DNA of 64,000 nt from Paraburkholderia sabiae (GCF_030412785.1 NZ_CP125295.1:1984001-2048000); one strand, 5' to 3'. Positions 17,268-25,590 are shown, counted from the stretch's first letter. Made by a program: numbers and translations. Notes: generated by a model not told the origin, from the sequence alone.

Positions 17268-18230
17268 TCACTGCAGCGTTTCGCCCGCACCTCGCAGCAC
17301 CACGCTCTGCTTTCCGTCGATGCTGACGGGCACGTCGCCGTGCACCGTCGCGCGCCGCACGACGCGATGCGCGTCGCCGTAGTCGTTGATCGCGTAGTGC
17401 TGCGTCGCGCGGTTGTCCCAGATCGCGACGTCGCCTTGCGTCCAGTTCCAGCGCACGGTGTTTTCGAGCCGCGTGACGTGATCGTGGAAAACCTGCAGCA
17501 GATGCGCCGATTCGGTCGTCGACAATCCCTTCAGACGCTGCACGAAATGACCGAGCACGAGCGAGCGTTCGCCCGTTTCGGGATGCACGCGCACGACGGG
17601 ATGCTCGGTCTCGTAAACCGTCGACGTGAACACCTCGCGATAGCGCTTCAACTGCTCGCCGTCGGCATTGACGTGTGACGACGCGTAGTCGTACGCATTC
17701 GTGTGCAGCGCCCACAGCGTGTCGGCCAGACGCCGCAACGGCTCGGGAAGATGCGCGTAGGCGGCGGCCGTGTTGGCCCAGACCGTGTCGCCGCCATACG
17801 GCGGAATCACCACGGCGCGCAGGATCGAAATCTTCGGATAGGCATCGACGAACGTGACGTCCGTATGCCACGAGTTCGCGCGCGCGCCGTGCTGCGAATC
17901 GAGTTCGAGCAGATGACGGCTGCCGTCGACGGACGGCACGGTGGGATGCGCGACCGTCTCGCCGAAGCGCCGCGCGAAGGCTTCCTGTGCGTCGTCGTCG
18001 AGATGCTGCTGGCCACGAAAGAACAGCACCTTGTGTTCGAGCAGCGCGGCGTGGATCGCATCGAACGTCGGCGTGTCGATCGAACCGGACAGCTTGACGC
18101 CGCGAATCTCCGCGCCGATGCGTCCGGCGACGCGGCGCACGTCGAGCGAAGCAGGCGCTGCATGCGCGGCGATGGCGTTTGCGTTCGCGTTTGCGTTCGA
18201 TGAGGCGAGGGCCGTTTGCGTATTCGACAT
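17268..18230 (-). CDS. TauD/TfdA-family 2-oxoglutarate Fe(II) dioxygenase
   Basis: This 320-residue protein begins at ATG 18230 behind GGAGACGTC. The Fe-binding facial triad is His122-x-Asp124 (NSWHTDVTF) with distal His278 (RATQHYAIND). The 2-oxoglutarate arginine is likely in DAHRVVRRATV. Such enzymes hydroxylate taurine, alkylsulfates or aryloxyalkanoates and release sulfite or phenol. Residues 12-18 are a NANANAN run encoded by a short GC-rich direct repeat. No transporter is adjacent, so the substrate is undefined. Confidence 0.9.
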   Translation of the reverse strand: MSNTQTALASSNANANANAIAAHAAPASLDVRRVAGRIGAEIRGVKLSGSIDTPTFDAIHAALLEHKVLFFRGQQHLDDDAQEAFARRFGETVAHPTVPSVDGSRHLLELDSQHGARANSWHTDVTFVDAYPKISILRAVVIPPYGGDTVWANTAAAYAHLPEPLRRLADTLWALHTNAYDYASSHVNADGEQLKRYREVFTSTVYETEHPVVRVHPETGERSLVLGHFVQRLKGLSTTESAHLLQVFHDHVTRLENTVRWNWTQGDVAIWDNRATQHYAINDYGDAHRVVRRATVHGDVPVSIDGKQSVVLRGAGETLQ

Positions 18231-18449
18231 CTGACGTCTCCATGTATAGGGGAGCGTCCATTCAAGCAGCCCGCCCGCGCAAAGAGAACTGACGATTCGT
18301 GCGAACGTGTTCACGCGCGTCGCGCTATCGATAGCGGGATTCGTGCTATGGCCTGCGCATCGCGGACGCACATGCGCAAAGCGCTTTCCCGTCTCGGCGA
18401 TTGAGCCTTCGACGGGAAAGCGCGTGAGTTGAAGAAGCACACGGGTGCA

Positions 18450-18905
18450 TTACTGCGGCGCCATCTGCGCGAGCTTCAATCGCTCGCGTGAACGCGGGCT
18501 TTCGTAGATCGTGCGCGCGCCGGGCATGTACCAGGCCGAATGCAGCGTGCGGATGAACAGCGCTTCGCTTTCCGCCATATGTCCATCCGCCTGCGCGCCT
18601 TCCTCGCACAGCGCGATGATCTCGCGGCGCAGGCGCCAGTCCTTGATGTCCTGCGCGAGACTGAAGATCACGGCAGGGTCCAGCCTGCAGGTATCGCCCC
18701 AGTTCAGATAGGCCGTCGTCGTGAGGTCTTCGCACATCTGCTGCATGACGGCGAGCAACTGTGCGCGGCTGATGTTGAGGCGTTCTTCCATGCCGTAACG
18801 CTCGAGTGCTTCCAGTTCGTCGATACCCACGTGTCCGTCCGACAGCAGGCAGGCGGCCACGAGCCGCGCTGCCGCTTCGGGACTGTCGCTTCGATAGTGA
18901 CGCAT
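18450..18905 (-). CDS. TerB-like (tellurite-resistance domain) protein
   Basis: This 151-residue all-helical protein contains two acidic repeats typical of TerB-like metal-binding folds: LLSDGHVGIDELEAL and GAQADGHMAESEALFI. Family members are stress-associated and may sense Ca2+ or other metals. It lies 54 bp downstream of the DUF3563 gene on the same strand, so both could be transcribed from the box-promoter at 19248-19280. No tellurite-resistance operon is present here. Confidence 0.75.
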   Translation of the reverse strand: MRHYRSDSPEAAARLVAACLLSDGHVGIDELEALERYGMEERLNISRAQLLAVMQQMCEDLTTTAYLNWGDTCRLDPAVIFSLAQDIKDWRLRREIIALCEEGAQADGHMAESEALFIRTLHSAWYMPGARTIYESPRSRERLKLAQMAPQ

Positions 18906-18959
18906 TGCAGATCTCCTTTCCTTTGCATCGGTTCGCTTGCTTTCGTTCGACGGCGCGCG

Positions 18960-19145
18960 TTACGCGATCCAGTCGCGCGGCATCACGCTCGAATGCACGT
19001 GGAACGGATAGTCGGGCTCGTCGGTCATGCGCATGCGGCGTTCGAGATCGGCCAGATCCGTCGACGACGCGAGCCAGGCTTCGCGTTCGCTTTCGCGGGA
19101 GTGGGTGAGCAGCGTGCCAAAACGACGTGCGATTTCGCTAAACAT
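18960..19145 (-). CDS. DUF3563 family small protein
   Basis: This 61-residue protein (MFSEIARRFGTLLTHSRESE...) contains ASSTDLADLERRMRM, the signature of DUF3563, a short Burkholderiales family of unknown function. ATG 19145 is preceded by GGAGAA. It is the first gene downstream of the minus-strand regulatory box at 19263-19280. An upstream extension of the frame lacks homology. Confidence 0.8.
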   Translation of the reverse strand: MFSEIARRFGTLLTHSRESEREAWLASSTDLADLERRMRMTDEPDYPFHVHSSVMPRDWIA

Positions 19146-19247
19146 GATGTTCTCCTTCAGTAGTGCGATGAGAGGGTTGCGATGCGCGGGCTCGGTTTGA
19201 AGTGCCTTGAGTCGCCTGAGATCAGGAACGCTGCATCGACGGAATGC

Positions 19248-19280
19248 ATCGTAGGCGGGCTGAATTAGCGGGAAATGAGA
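19248..19280 (-). promoter_or_regulatory. Response-regulator-type box F with -10
   Basis: On the minus strand the site reads TCTCATT-TCCC-GCTAATT (19280 down to 19263), then 9 bp, then TACGAT (19253-19248). The layout is the same as in boxes A-E. It would drive the DUF3563 and TerB-like genes. Confidence 0.6.
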
Positions 19281-19347
19281 GCGATGCGTGCGCTGTTTTT
19301 CGTGCTGTTTTTCTTGCTGTATGTCGACGCGATACATCGCGCCAGGC

Positions 19348-19380
19348 GCTAATTCTTTGCTCACTGTCGACGCACAGAAT
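19348..19380 (+). promoter_or_regulatory. Response-regulator-type box A with -10
   Basis: GCTAATT-CTTT-GCTCACT (19348-19365), then 9 bp, then CAGAAT (19375-19380). It lies 52 bp before the secreted Pro-rich gene and is divergent from box F. Confidence 0.6.
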
Positions 19381-19432
19381 GCGAATCAACCGATGCGTCA
19401 ATGACACGGCATCGGATGTCAAGGAGAACAAC

Positions 19433-19708
19433 ATGAAAGGGATTCGCCACGTTGCAGTTGCCGCTGTGCTCGGCATGGGACTCGTGAGTGCCGCGCAGGC
19501 GCATGTGTTCGTCGGCGTCGGCATTGCGCCCGTCGTCGCACCTGTGGTGCCGCTGGTGCCTGGGGTGCCTCTGGGCCCTGTCGTGCCCGTGTATGCGCCA
19601 CCGCCGCCTGTCTACTACGCGCCGCCTGTGTATGCGCCGCCCGTCGTGGTGGGTTACTGGGGCCATCCGCATTGGGGCTATCGCGGCTATTACGGCTACT
19701 GGCGCTGA
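19433..19708 (+). CDS. Secreted Pro/Val/Tyr-rich small protein
   Basis: This 91-residue protein has a clear signal peptide (to about AQA-HVFVGV). The mature part is low complexity: VAPVVPLVPG repeats, then PPPPVYYAPPVYAPP, then aromatic Gly-rich HWGYRGYYGYWR. Similar short secreted proteins occur widely in Burkholderia and are thought to sit in the envelope, but no function is established. The start has AAGGAGAAC upstream. Box A precedes it and the lipoprotein gene follows 51 bp later. Confidence 0.75.
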   Translation: MKGIRHVAVAAVLGMGLVSAAQAHVFVGVGIAPVVAPVVPLVPGVPLGPVVPVYAPPPPVYYAPPVYAPPVVVGYWGHPHWGYRGYYGYWR

Positions 19709-19759
19709 GCGCGACATGCGCCTGATTGCCCACGAACATCATCGACGGGAGCACCCATC

Positions 19760-20029
19760 ATGAACTCGAAACACCTTGCAACGATCGCCGCCGCAGCCTG
19801 CGTACTTTCTTTCGTTTCAGGCTGCGCGGTCGCTCAGGAGGGCTACTTCCTGAGCCGTCATCCGATCATCGCCGCAGCCGACTTCGACGCGCAGCAGGCG
19901 ATCGAACAGATGCGCGCCGCGCAGCGCGCCAACGGCTACGACATGGGCGGACATGCGGGACGCGCGATCCAGTTGCTGCAGGACGCGCGCTATGAAATGC
20001 AGGCCGCCGCCACGGCGGCGACCCATTGA
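19760..20029 (+). CDS. Small putative lipoprotein
   Basis: This 89-residue protein has a signal peptide ending in a lipobox-like SFVSGC (Cys21), so it is probably lipidated. The mature part is helical and Ala/Gln-rich (FDAQQAIEQMRAAQRANGYD, then GRAIQLLQDARYEMQAAA). It lies 51 bp after the Pro-rich gene and is probably in the same transcript from box A. Its function is unknown. Confidence 0.75.
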   Translation: MNSKHLATIAAAACVLSFVSGCAVAQEGYFLSRHPIIAAADFDAQQAIEQMRAAQRANGYDMGGHAGRAIQLLQDARYEMQAAATAATH

Positions 20030-20057
20030 TGTACAGCAGGAGCGTGCCGGAACGGCC

Positions 20058-20090
20058 GCTAATTTATTGCTAATTGTCGGGCTCTACGAT
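20058..20090 (+). promoter_or_regulatory. Response-regulator-type box B with -10
   Basis: GCTAATT-TATT-GCTAATT (20058-20075) is a perfect 7-bp direct repeat at 11-bp period, followed by 9 bp and TACGAT (20085-20090). It lies 46 bp before the DUF4148 gene. Confidence 0.65.
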
Positions 20091-20136
20091 GAGCTTCATC
20101 GCAGGCTCACCTGATGAACTTCTGGAGGGAAACATC

Positions 20137-20445
20137 ATGAAAACGCTGATTCAAACCGCTGCCATCGCCATGGCACTCGCATTGCCTGTTGCTGCTTTCG
20201 CGCAATCGGACGCACCTGTCACACGCGCCGAGGTTCAGGCGCAGCTCAGGCAACTCGAAAGCGCGGGCTATAACCCGGCGGGCGACAAGGCCCACTATCC
20301 GGCGGGCATCGAAGCCGCGCAGGCACGCATCAACGCACAACACGCGGACGAATACGGCGGCGTGGCGGACGGCACGTCGCAAGCGGGCGGGGCTTTTCAT
20401 CCGCAATATGACGTCGGGATGAAGTCGATTTATGTCGGACATTGA
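20137..20445 (+). CDS. DUF4148 secreted small protein
   Basis: This 102-residue protein has a signal peptide (cleavage AFA-QSDAPV). The DUF4148 motif follows: VTRAEVQAQLRQLESAGY, then NPAGDKAHYPAGIEAAQARI. This family is abundant in Burkholderia, periplasmic, and of unknown role. The start at 20137 is behind GGAGGGA. It is preceded by the best example of the regulatory box (B), and the histidine kinase gene lies 209 bp downstream. Confidence 0.85.
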   Translation: MKTLIQTAAIAMALALPVAAFAQSDAPVTRAEVQAQLRQLESAGYNPAGDKAHYPAGIEAAQARINAQHADEYGGVADGTSQAGGAFHPQYDVGMKSIYVGH

Positions 20446-20484
20446 AGGCTGGCGGAACACCGTTATCCGCACCATCGAAACCTC

Positions 20485-20510
20485 GGGCGCGCAGAGCAAT
20501 CTGCGCGTCC
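20485..20510 (+). terminator. Hairpin between DUF4148 and kinase genes
   Basis: An 11-bp stem (20485-20495 with 20500-20510, one G-U pair) closes a GCAA tetraloop. Only a weak T-rich stretch (GGTTGTTTT) follows, so it may be a weak terminator or an mRNA-stabilising hairpin. Confidence 0.4.
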
Positions 20511-20558
20511 GTATGGTTGTTTTCACCACCAGGAGAGCTTGCCGTGCGGTGTAGAATC

Positions 20559-20594
20559 GGCTCGCCGAAAGGCTCGCCATATGGCTCGCCGAAA
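20559..20594. repeat. Three tandem 12-bp units
   Basis: GGCTCGCCGAAA, GGCTCGCCATAT and GGCTCGCCGAAA run consecutively, with degenerate units after. They lie 60 bp before the kinase start, in its probable leader. Function unknown. Confidence 0.7.
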
Positions 20595-20654
20595 GGCCCA
20601 GAAACAGGCTCGCAGGCCGCACAAAACCCTCCACGGACGGCACACATCGCAACC

Positions 20655-21983
20655 ATGTCCATGCCCAAGATCCGCTCGCTCAGAAATCAACTCGTGCTCG
20701 CCTTGTGTGTGCTGGTGAGCGTCGTCGGCGTAGTGCAGGGCATCAGCTCCTGGCAACTGGCCAAGGCGGGCATGAGCGCGCTGCTCGATCTGCGTCTCGA
20801 ACAGGCGGCGTCGCGGCTCTACAAGAGCGGGCTCGCCGAGTCGTTGCCCGCGATTCCCGCGCGCGGCTCGCAGCCGGAACGCGACATCTACCTCACGGTC
20901 TGGAAGGATGGCATCGATACGCCGTACCGCTCGACCGATCCTTCGCTCGCGCTGCCGCGCGACGCCGATTCTGGCTTCACGACGGAGAAGGTCGGCGGCG
21001 AGAACTGGCGCATCTACACGCTGCGCGAGCAATCGATGACGATTCAGGTCGCGCAGCGCTCGTCCGTGCGGCACGAACTCGCGCAAGCGCGCTCGCTGAA
21101 CACGTTGTGGCCGATGATCGTGCTGGTGCCGATGGTCTGGATCGCCGTGCTGCTCGTCGTGCGGCGCGCGCTGCGCCGTCTGACGCGCCTCGGCGCGCAG
21201 GTCAAGGCGATCGACATGACGCATTTCGAGCAGTTGTCCACCTCGGGTGTGCCGACGGAGATCCGTCCGTTCATCACGTCGATCAACACGATGATCCAGC
21301 GTCTCGAACAGTCGATCGAGAGCGAACGCAAGTTCATTTCCGACGCCGCGCATGAACTGCGCACGCCGCTCACCGCGCTGCAATTGCAGGCGGACAATCT
21401 GCAGCCGCATATCGCGCCCGGCAATCAGGAGCGCTTTCGCGAGCTGCAGAGCGGCATCCGGCGCAGCGGCCGGATGATCGCGCAGTTGCTGAAGCTCGCG
21501 CGCGCCGATGCAGCCTTGAAGGCGGACACGCTGACGCGCGTCGACGTATCGACCGTTGTCGTCGATGCCGTCGCGGAAGTGCTGCCTATTGCGATGCAGC
21601 GCGGCATCGATATCGGCGCCAACGAAATGACGAGCGCCCATGTGCGCGCGAACGAAGCCGATATCGGCATTGCGCTGCGCAACCTCGTGAGCAACGCGAT
21701 CCGCTACTCGCCCGACGGCGGCAAGGTCGATCTGAGCGTCAACGTGCGCGACGGCATGGTGTGGATGGAAGTCGTCGATACGGGGCCCGGCATCGACGAA
21801 GCGCAACTGCCACGCGTGTTCGACCGCTTCTTCCGGGCGAATACGCAGATCGAAGGCAGCGGGCTGGGGCTGTCGATCGTGCAGGCCATCGTGAACAAGT
21901 ACGGCGGCGCGGCGCATCTGCGCAATCGCACGGACGGACAGTCGGGCATCGTCGCAGCGATCGGTTTTCCGGCAGTGCCTTAA
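20655..21983 (+). CDS. Sensor histidine kinase (QseC/PmrB-like)
   Basis: This 442-residue protein starts at ATG 20655. It has TM1 at residues 11-30, a periplasmic sensor of about 120 residues, TM2 at 152-170 and a HAMP-like linker. The phospho-acceptor is His233 in SDAAHELRTPLTAL. The ATPase domain shows the N box (ALRNLVSNAIRYSP), the G1 box (VDTGPGID) and GSGLGLSIVQAI. It should phosphorylate the OmpR-type regulator encoded 223 bp downstream. Kinase-before-regulator order is the reverse of usual qseBC or pmrAB, and a terminator lies between the two genes. The frame is open upstream, but that part is repeat-derived and non-homologous. Confidence 0.93.
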   Translation: MSMPKIRSLRNQLVLALCVLVSVVGVVQGISSWQLAKAGMSALLDLRLEQAASRLYKSGLAESLPAIPARGSQPERDIYLTVWKDGIDTPYRSTDPSLALPRDADSGFTTEKVGGENWRIYTLREQSMTIQVAQRSSVRHELAQARSLNTLWPMIVLVPMVWIAVLLVVRRALRRLTRLGAQVKAIDMTHFEQLSTSGVPTEIRPFITSINTMIQRLEQSIESERKFISDAAHELRTPLTALQLQADNLQPHIAPGNQERFRELQSGIRRSGRMIAQLLKLARADAALKADTLTRVDVSTVVVDAVAEVLPIAMQRGIDIGANEMTSAHVRANEADIGIALRNLVSNAIRYSPDGGKVDLSVNVRDGMVWMEVVDTGPGIDEAQLPRVFDRFFRANTQIEGSGLGLSIVQAIVNKYGGAAHLRNRTDGQSGIVAAIGFPAVP

Positions 21984-22002
21984 AACGGGAGCAGGCCAGA
22001 AC

Positions 22003-22035
22003 GCTCATTCTTCGCTAAGTCTGCGCGCCTAGCAT
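22003..22035 (+). promoter_or_regulatory. Response-regulator-type box C with -10
   Basis: GCTCATT-CTTC-GCTAAGT (22003-22020), then 9 bp, then TAGCAT (22030-22035). It would start a transcript at about 22042 that meets a strong terminator at 22129, ahead of the response-regulator gene. Confidence 0.6.
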
Positions 22036-22041
22036 AAGAAC

Positions 22042-22129
22042 TGTTGGAGCAGGCCCCTCTGGTTCTGGCACGGCGATCGGTGCACGCCAGAATCCTTCGG
22101 CCGACTGCGCAAGCGGTCGGCCTTTTTTT
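22042..22129 (+). ncRNA. Candidate small RNA or attenuated leader
   Basis: The predicted transcript of about 88 nt runs from box C's start point to the T run of a strong terminator. Beyond the terminator there are 77 bp to the regulator gene. No convincing ORF with a ribosome site lies inside. It could be a free sRNA or a leader that limits read-through into the regulator gene. The 5' end is inferred from -10 spacing only. Confidence 0.45.
22099..22129 (+). terminator. Strong rho-independent terminator
   Basis: A 10-bp stem GGCCGACTGC/GCGGTCGGCC (one G-U pair) with a GCAA tetraloop is followed by seven T residues. It lies between the kinase and regulator genes. Confidence 0.85.
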
Positions 22130-22206
22130 CGTCTTCATGTTGCGCGTCGTGAGCTTCGCCCACTCGGTTATCATGCGATCTGGCTGGTGCGCGAGGAAAC
22201 GACATC

Positions 22207-22881
22207 ATGCGAGTGCTACTGGTTGAAGACGATCTGCAGATTGGCCAAAGTCTGATGCGCGCGCTGCAGGACGCGGACTACAGCGTCGACTGGGTACGCG
22301 ACGGCAACGCAGGCAGCGCGGCCATCGCTGCCGCCGAATACACGGTCGTGCTGCTCGATCTCGGCTTGCCCGGCATGGGCGGCATCGAATTGCTGAAGAC
22401 GGCGCGCGGCGCGGGCAATACGGTGCCCGTGCTGATCCTCACGGCACGCGACGATCTCGAAGCCCGCGTGCAAGGCCTCGACGTCGGCGCCGACGATTAC
22501 GTGCTCAAACCCTTCGACGTCCCCGAACTGATGGCGCGCATGCGCGCCGTGCTGCGCCGCAAGGCGGGGTACGCGTCGTCGCGTCTCGGCGACGATGCGC
22601 TGAACCTTGATCTCGACAAGCGCACGCTGTGCTGCAACGGCGTGTCGTCGGTGCTGTCGGCGCGCGAGTTCGCGCTGATGCTCGCGTTTCTCGAGCGGCC
22701 CGGCACGATCCTGTCGCGCGATCAGCTCGAAGACAAACTGTACGGCTGGGGCAAGGAAGTCGAGAGCAATGCCGTCGACGTGCTCATTCATTCCGTACGC
22801 AAGAAATTCGGGCAAGCCGTGATCCGCAACGTGCGCGGTCTCGGCTGGACTGTGATGCTCGGCGATACGCCCAAAACCTGA
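22207..22881 (+). CDS. OmpR/PmrA-family response regulator (QseB-like)
   Basis: This 224-residue protein has receiver domain 1-120 with acidic pocket Glu7/Asp8, phospho-acceptor Asp51 (VLLDLGLPGMGG), Thr79 and Lys101 (YVLKPFD). A winged-helix DNA-binding domain follows (LSAREFALMLAFLE; VESNAVDVLIHSVRKKFG; RGLGWTVML). The close PmrA/QseB-type sequence fits binding to 7-bp direct repeats spaced by 11 bp, which are found at six sites in this window. Its partner should be the kinase at 20655. Box D lies 10 bp after its stop. Confidence 0.93.
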   Translation: MRVLLVEDDLQIGQSLMRALQDADYSVDWVRDGNAGSAAIAAAEYTVVLLDLGLPGMGGIELLKTARGAGNTVPVLILTARDDLEARVQGLDVGADDYVLKPFDVPELMARMRAVLRRKAGYASSRLGDDALNLDLDKRTLCCNGVSSVLSAREFALMLAFLERPGTILSRDQLEDKLYGWGKEVESNAVDVLIHSVRKKFGQAVIRNVRGLGWTVMLGDTPKT

Positions 22882-22890
22882 GCGCATCGC

Positions 22891-22923
22891 GCTCATTGTC
22901 CGCTCACTCTCTGTCGACACAAT
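22891..22923 (+). promoter_or_regulatory. Response-regulator-type box D with -10
   Basis: GCTCATT-GTCC-GCTCACT (22891-22908), then 9 bp, then CACAAT (22918-22923). It lies 51 bp before the 84-residue gene. Confidence 0.6.
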
Positions 22924-22974
22924 CTTCTCGTCCGCACAGCAATCACGCTGTGCGCGCAGAGCGAGGAGAACGCG

Positions 22975-23229
22975 ATGAGAGGGATTCCAGACGTTCGTGT
23001 CGTTGTCGAACGCAACGACGCACAAGCGGCTTTCGATATGTTCGATCCGTGCACGCGCACTCGGATTACCTTGCATATCGACGGCAGAATGCAAAGCGCG
23101 GGCTCACGTGCGCCGGTGTACTCCAAGCGTGCTTATCGCATGCGGCCGTCGACGTGCGGCATCGGGTTATGCGTGCGTTATCCGCGCTGTGCCGGCTGGA
23201 GCGATGGCTTCGGTTCGACGCAACAGTGA
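22975..23229 (+). CDS. Small hypothetical protein
   Basis: This 84-residue protein has no signal peptide. The first half may form a small beta/alpha unit (IPDVRVVVERNDAQAAFDMF); the tail has three Cys (CGIGLCVRYPRCAGW). The ribosome site GAGGAGAA precedes ATG. It is the first gene behind box D and lies 9 bp before the alpha/beta-hydrolase gene, so the two are probably co-transcribed. The family is unrecognised. Confidence 0.6.
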   Translation: MRGIPDVRVVVERNDAQAAFDMFDPCTRTRITLHIDGRMQSAGSRAPVYSKRAYRMRPSTCGIGLCVRYPRCAGWSDGFGSTQQ

Positions 23230-23238
23230 GGCGCGGCC

Positions 23239-24231
23239 ATGTCGAACCATTCCACTATCGAAGGCGCGAACGATCGCATGTCGGCAAGCTGGCAGGCGCG
23301 CATCGCCGTCGGCGCGCTGCCATTCTTCGCCGGGCATCGCCGGTCCGCGTGCGTTGCCGCGGTGCCCGATGTCGCGCAAGTGCGTGCACGCGCGGAGCGG
23401 CTGTCGCTGCCGGGTGCGTGGCTCGCCGCGCTGCTCAATCCGCGCTCGCGCCGAACGCGCGACGCCGATCTCGACGGCCTGTGGACCTGGCCTTCGCCGC
23501 GAAACGGTCCGATCGCGAACGCAATTCTGTATCTGCATGGCGGCGGCTATTACTTCGGCTCGTCGTCGACGCATCGCGCGGTGACGACGGCGCTCGCCTG
23601 TCATAGCGGCGCACCCGTGTTCGCGCCGGATTACCGGCTCGCGCCCGAGCATCCGTTTCCCGCCGCGCTCGAAGACGCGTTGCACGCCTACCGGACGATG
23701 ATCGCGCGCGGCATCGCGGCGGATTCGATCGTCGTCGCGGGCGATTCGGCGGGCGGCGGGCTTGCGCTTGCGATGCTGCTCGCGCTGCGCGATGCGGGTG
23801 AAACGCTGCCTGCGGGCGCGGTGCTGTTCTCGCCGTGGGCCGATCTGACGACGACCTGGCGCGCCGCGCGCGGCACCGGACCGGCGACACGGCTCGCGAT
23901 GCAGCGCGCCGCGCGCATGTACATCGACGATGCGAGTGCGTGGGATCCGTACGTGTCGCCTGCGCGCGGCGAGTTGCACGATCTGCCGCCCATCCACATC
24001 CAGATCAGCGACAGCGAGCCGATGTACGAGGACGTTCGCGCGCTGGCGGCGCGTCTCGATCGCGCGCGCGTGACGGTGCAAGTCGCGCAATGGCACGCGA
24101 TGCCGCACGCGCTGGCGTGCTTCGCGCCGTTTCTGCCCGAAGCGAATCAGACGCTGCGGCAGGCGGCGATGTTCGTGCGGCGCTGTTATGCGACACGCAA
24201 GCGTCACGCGGCGGCGGTTGCAATTGCATGA
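23239..24231 (+). CDS. Alpha/beta hydrolase (HSL/family IV esterase)
   Basis: This 330-residue protein has the oxyanion-hole motif LHGGGYYFGS (about 99-108) and nucleophile Ser170 in AGDSAGGG. The likely acid is around Asp258 (QISDSEPMYED), and the catalytic His is probably in AMPHALACF (His290). It fits the hormone-sensitive-lipase branch of carboxylesterases, with no signal peptide. It is probably in the operon driven by box D. The natural ester is unknown. Confidence 0.88.
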   Translation: MSNHSTIEGANDRMSASWQARIAVGALPFFAGHRRSACVAAVPDVAQVRARAERLSLPGAWLAALLNPRSRRTRDADLDGLWTWPSPRNGPIANAILYLHGGGYYFGSSSTHRAVTTALACHSGAPVFAPDYRLAPEHPFPAALEDALHAYRTMIARGIAADSIVVAGDSAGGGLALAMLLALRDAGETLPAGAVLFSPWADLTTTWRAARGTGPATRLAMQRAARMYIDDASAWDPYVSPARGELHDLPPIHIQISDSEPMYEDVRALAARLDRARVTVQVAQWHAMPHALACFAPFLPEANQTLRQAAMFVRRCYATRKRHAAAVAIA

Positions 24232-24263
24232 CCCAGCGCTGACGGCCGACCTCTGGGAACGTG

Positions 24264-25508
24264 TCATGCACGCGCAGGTTCGGCGCTCGCGTGAACGGTG
24301 TCGTCGATCGGGAAGTGCAGCAGAGCGGCGAACAGTCCGGCGAGCGCCGTCGCCGCCCAGATCGGCGTGTACGAGCCCGTCGCGTCGAACACATAGCCGC
24401 CGAGCCATGCGCCCAGAAACGAGCCCAGCTGATGGCTGAGAAACACCACGCCGAACAGCGTGCCGAGATGCCGCGTGCCGAACACCTTGGCGATCAGGCC
24501 GCTCGTGAGCGGCACGGTGCCGAGCCACGTCAGGCCCATCACGGCGGCGAACAGCACGACCGACTCCGTCGACTTCGGCAGCAGGAAGAAGGCGGCAATC
24601 GTCGCGCCGCGTATCAGATACAGCCAGCCGAGCACATGCTGCTGACGGAAGCGCCCGCCGAGCCAGCCGCACGCCCAGCTGCCCGCCATGTTGAAGAGGC
24701 CGATCAGCGCGAGCGCGGTGGCGCCGAGTCCCATCGGCATGTGGCACAGCGTCAGATAGCCGGGCAGGTGCGTCGCGATGAACGCAAGCTGGAAGCCGCA
24801 GGTGAAGAAGCCGAGCGTCAGCAGCCGGTAGCCGCGATGCTGCGTCGCGTACGCGAGCGTTTCGCGCAGCGATGCAGTCACGGGCGATGCGGCTGCTTGC
24901 GGTGCGGACGTGTCGTGACGGCGGTCGAGCAGGATGCCGAACGGCGCTGCGACGAGCATCAGGAACGCGAGCGCGAACAGCGAAGTCGAAACGCCCGACG
25001 TTTCGCGCACCACTTGCGCGAACGGTACCAGAAGCACCTGTCCGAGCGAGCCGCCCGCGCTCGCGATGCCCATCGCCATGCTGCGCTGCGCGGGCGTCGC
25101 GACGCGTCCAACGGCTGTCAGCACGACGCCGAAGGTCGTGCAGCTCACGCCGATGCCGACCAGCAGCCCGAGGCCGGCGATCAGCGCGATACCGGACGGC
25201 GCGCTTGCCGCGAGCGCGAGGCCTGCCGCGAATGTGGTCGCGCCGAACGCGACGACGGGCGCGGCGCCGTAGCGGTCGGCGGCCGCGCCCGCGAACGGCT
25301 GCGCGAAGCCCCACACGAGATTGTGCAGCGCGATGGCAAACGCGACCAGCGTGACGGGCAGGCCGCGATCGTATGAAAACGGTCCGATGAACAGGCCGAA
25401 GGTCTGACGGATGCCCATGGCCGCGCTCAGGATCAGCGCGGCGGCGACGATCACGTAGAGCGTCGGGTTCTTCAGGGGTGCTGCGTAAGCGGATCGGGTC
25501 GTCGACAT
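24264..25508 (-). CDS. MFS transporter (12 TM)
   Basis: This 414-residue protein begins MSTTRSAYAAPLKNPTLYVI. TM1 contains ALILSAAMGIRQTFGLF, typical of monocarboxylate/oxalate-type MFS proteins (YbfB/OxlT relatives), and about twelve hydrophobic helices can be counted. The frame continues upstream of ATG 25508 without homology. The LysR gene lies 82 bp upstream on the same strand, so it may regulate this transporter. The substrate is unknown. Confidence 0.88.
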   Translation of the reverse strand: MSTTRSAYAAPLKNPTLYVIVAAALILSAAMGIRQTFGLFIGPFSYDRGLPVTLVAFAIALHNLVWGFAQPFAGAAADRYGAAPVVAFGATTFAAGLALAASAPSGIALIAGLGLLVGIGVSCTTFGVVLTAVGRVATPAQRSMAMGIASAGGSLGQVLLVPFAQVVRETSGVSTSLFALAFLMLVAAPFGILLDRRHDTSAPQAAASPVTASLRETLAYATQHRGYRLLTLGFFTCGFQLAFIATHLPGYLTLCHMPMGLGATALALIGLFNMAGSWACGWLGGRFRQQHVLGWLYLIRGATIAAFFLLPKSTESVVLFAAVMGLTWLGTVPLTSGLIAKVFGTRHLGTLFGVVFLSHQLGSFLGAWLGGYVFDATGSYTPIWAATALAGLFAALLHFPIDDTVHASAEPARA

Positions 25509-25590
25509 GTTTCGTTTCCTCCTTGCCGAATCGTCGCAATAGCGGGGCGGCCGGACAAACGAAAAGATTTCGGCGACAGGTGAAGAAAAT

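Noticed and set aside
20523..21917. 464-codon minus-strand frame opposite the kinase gene
   Set aside because: Low-complexity Arg/His composition without homology; the plus strand has all kinase motifs.
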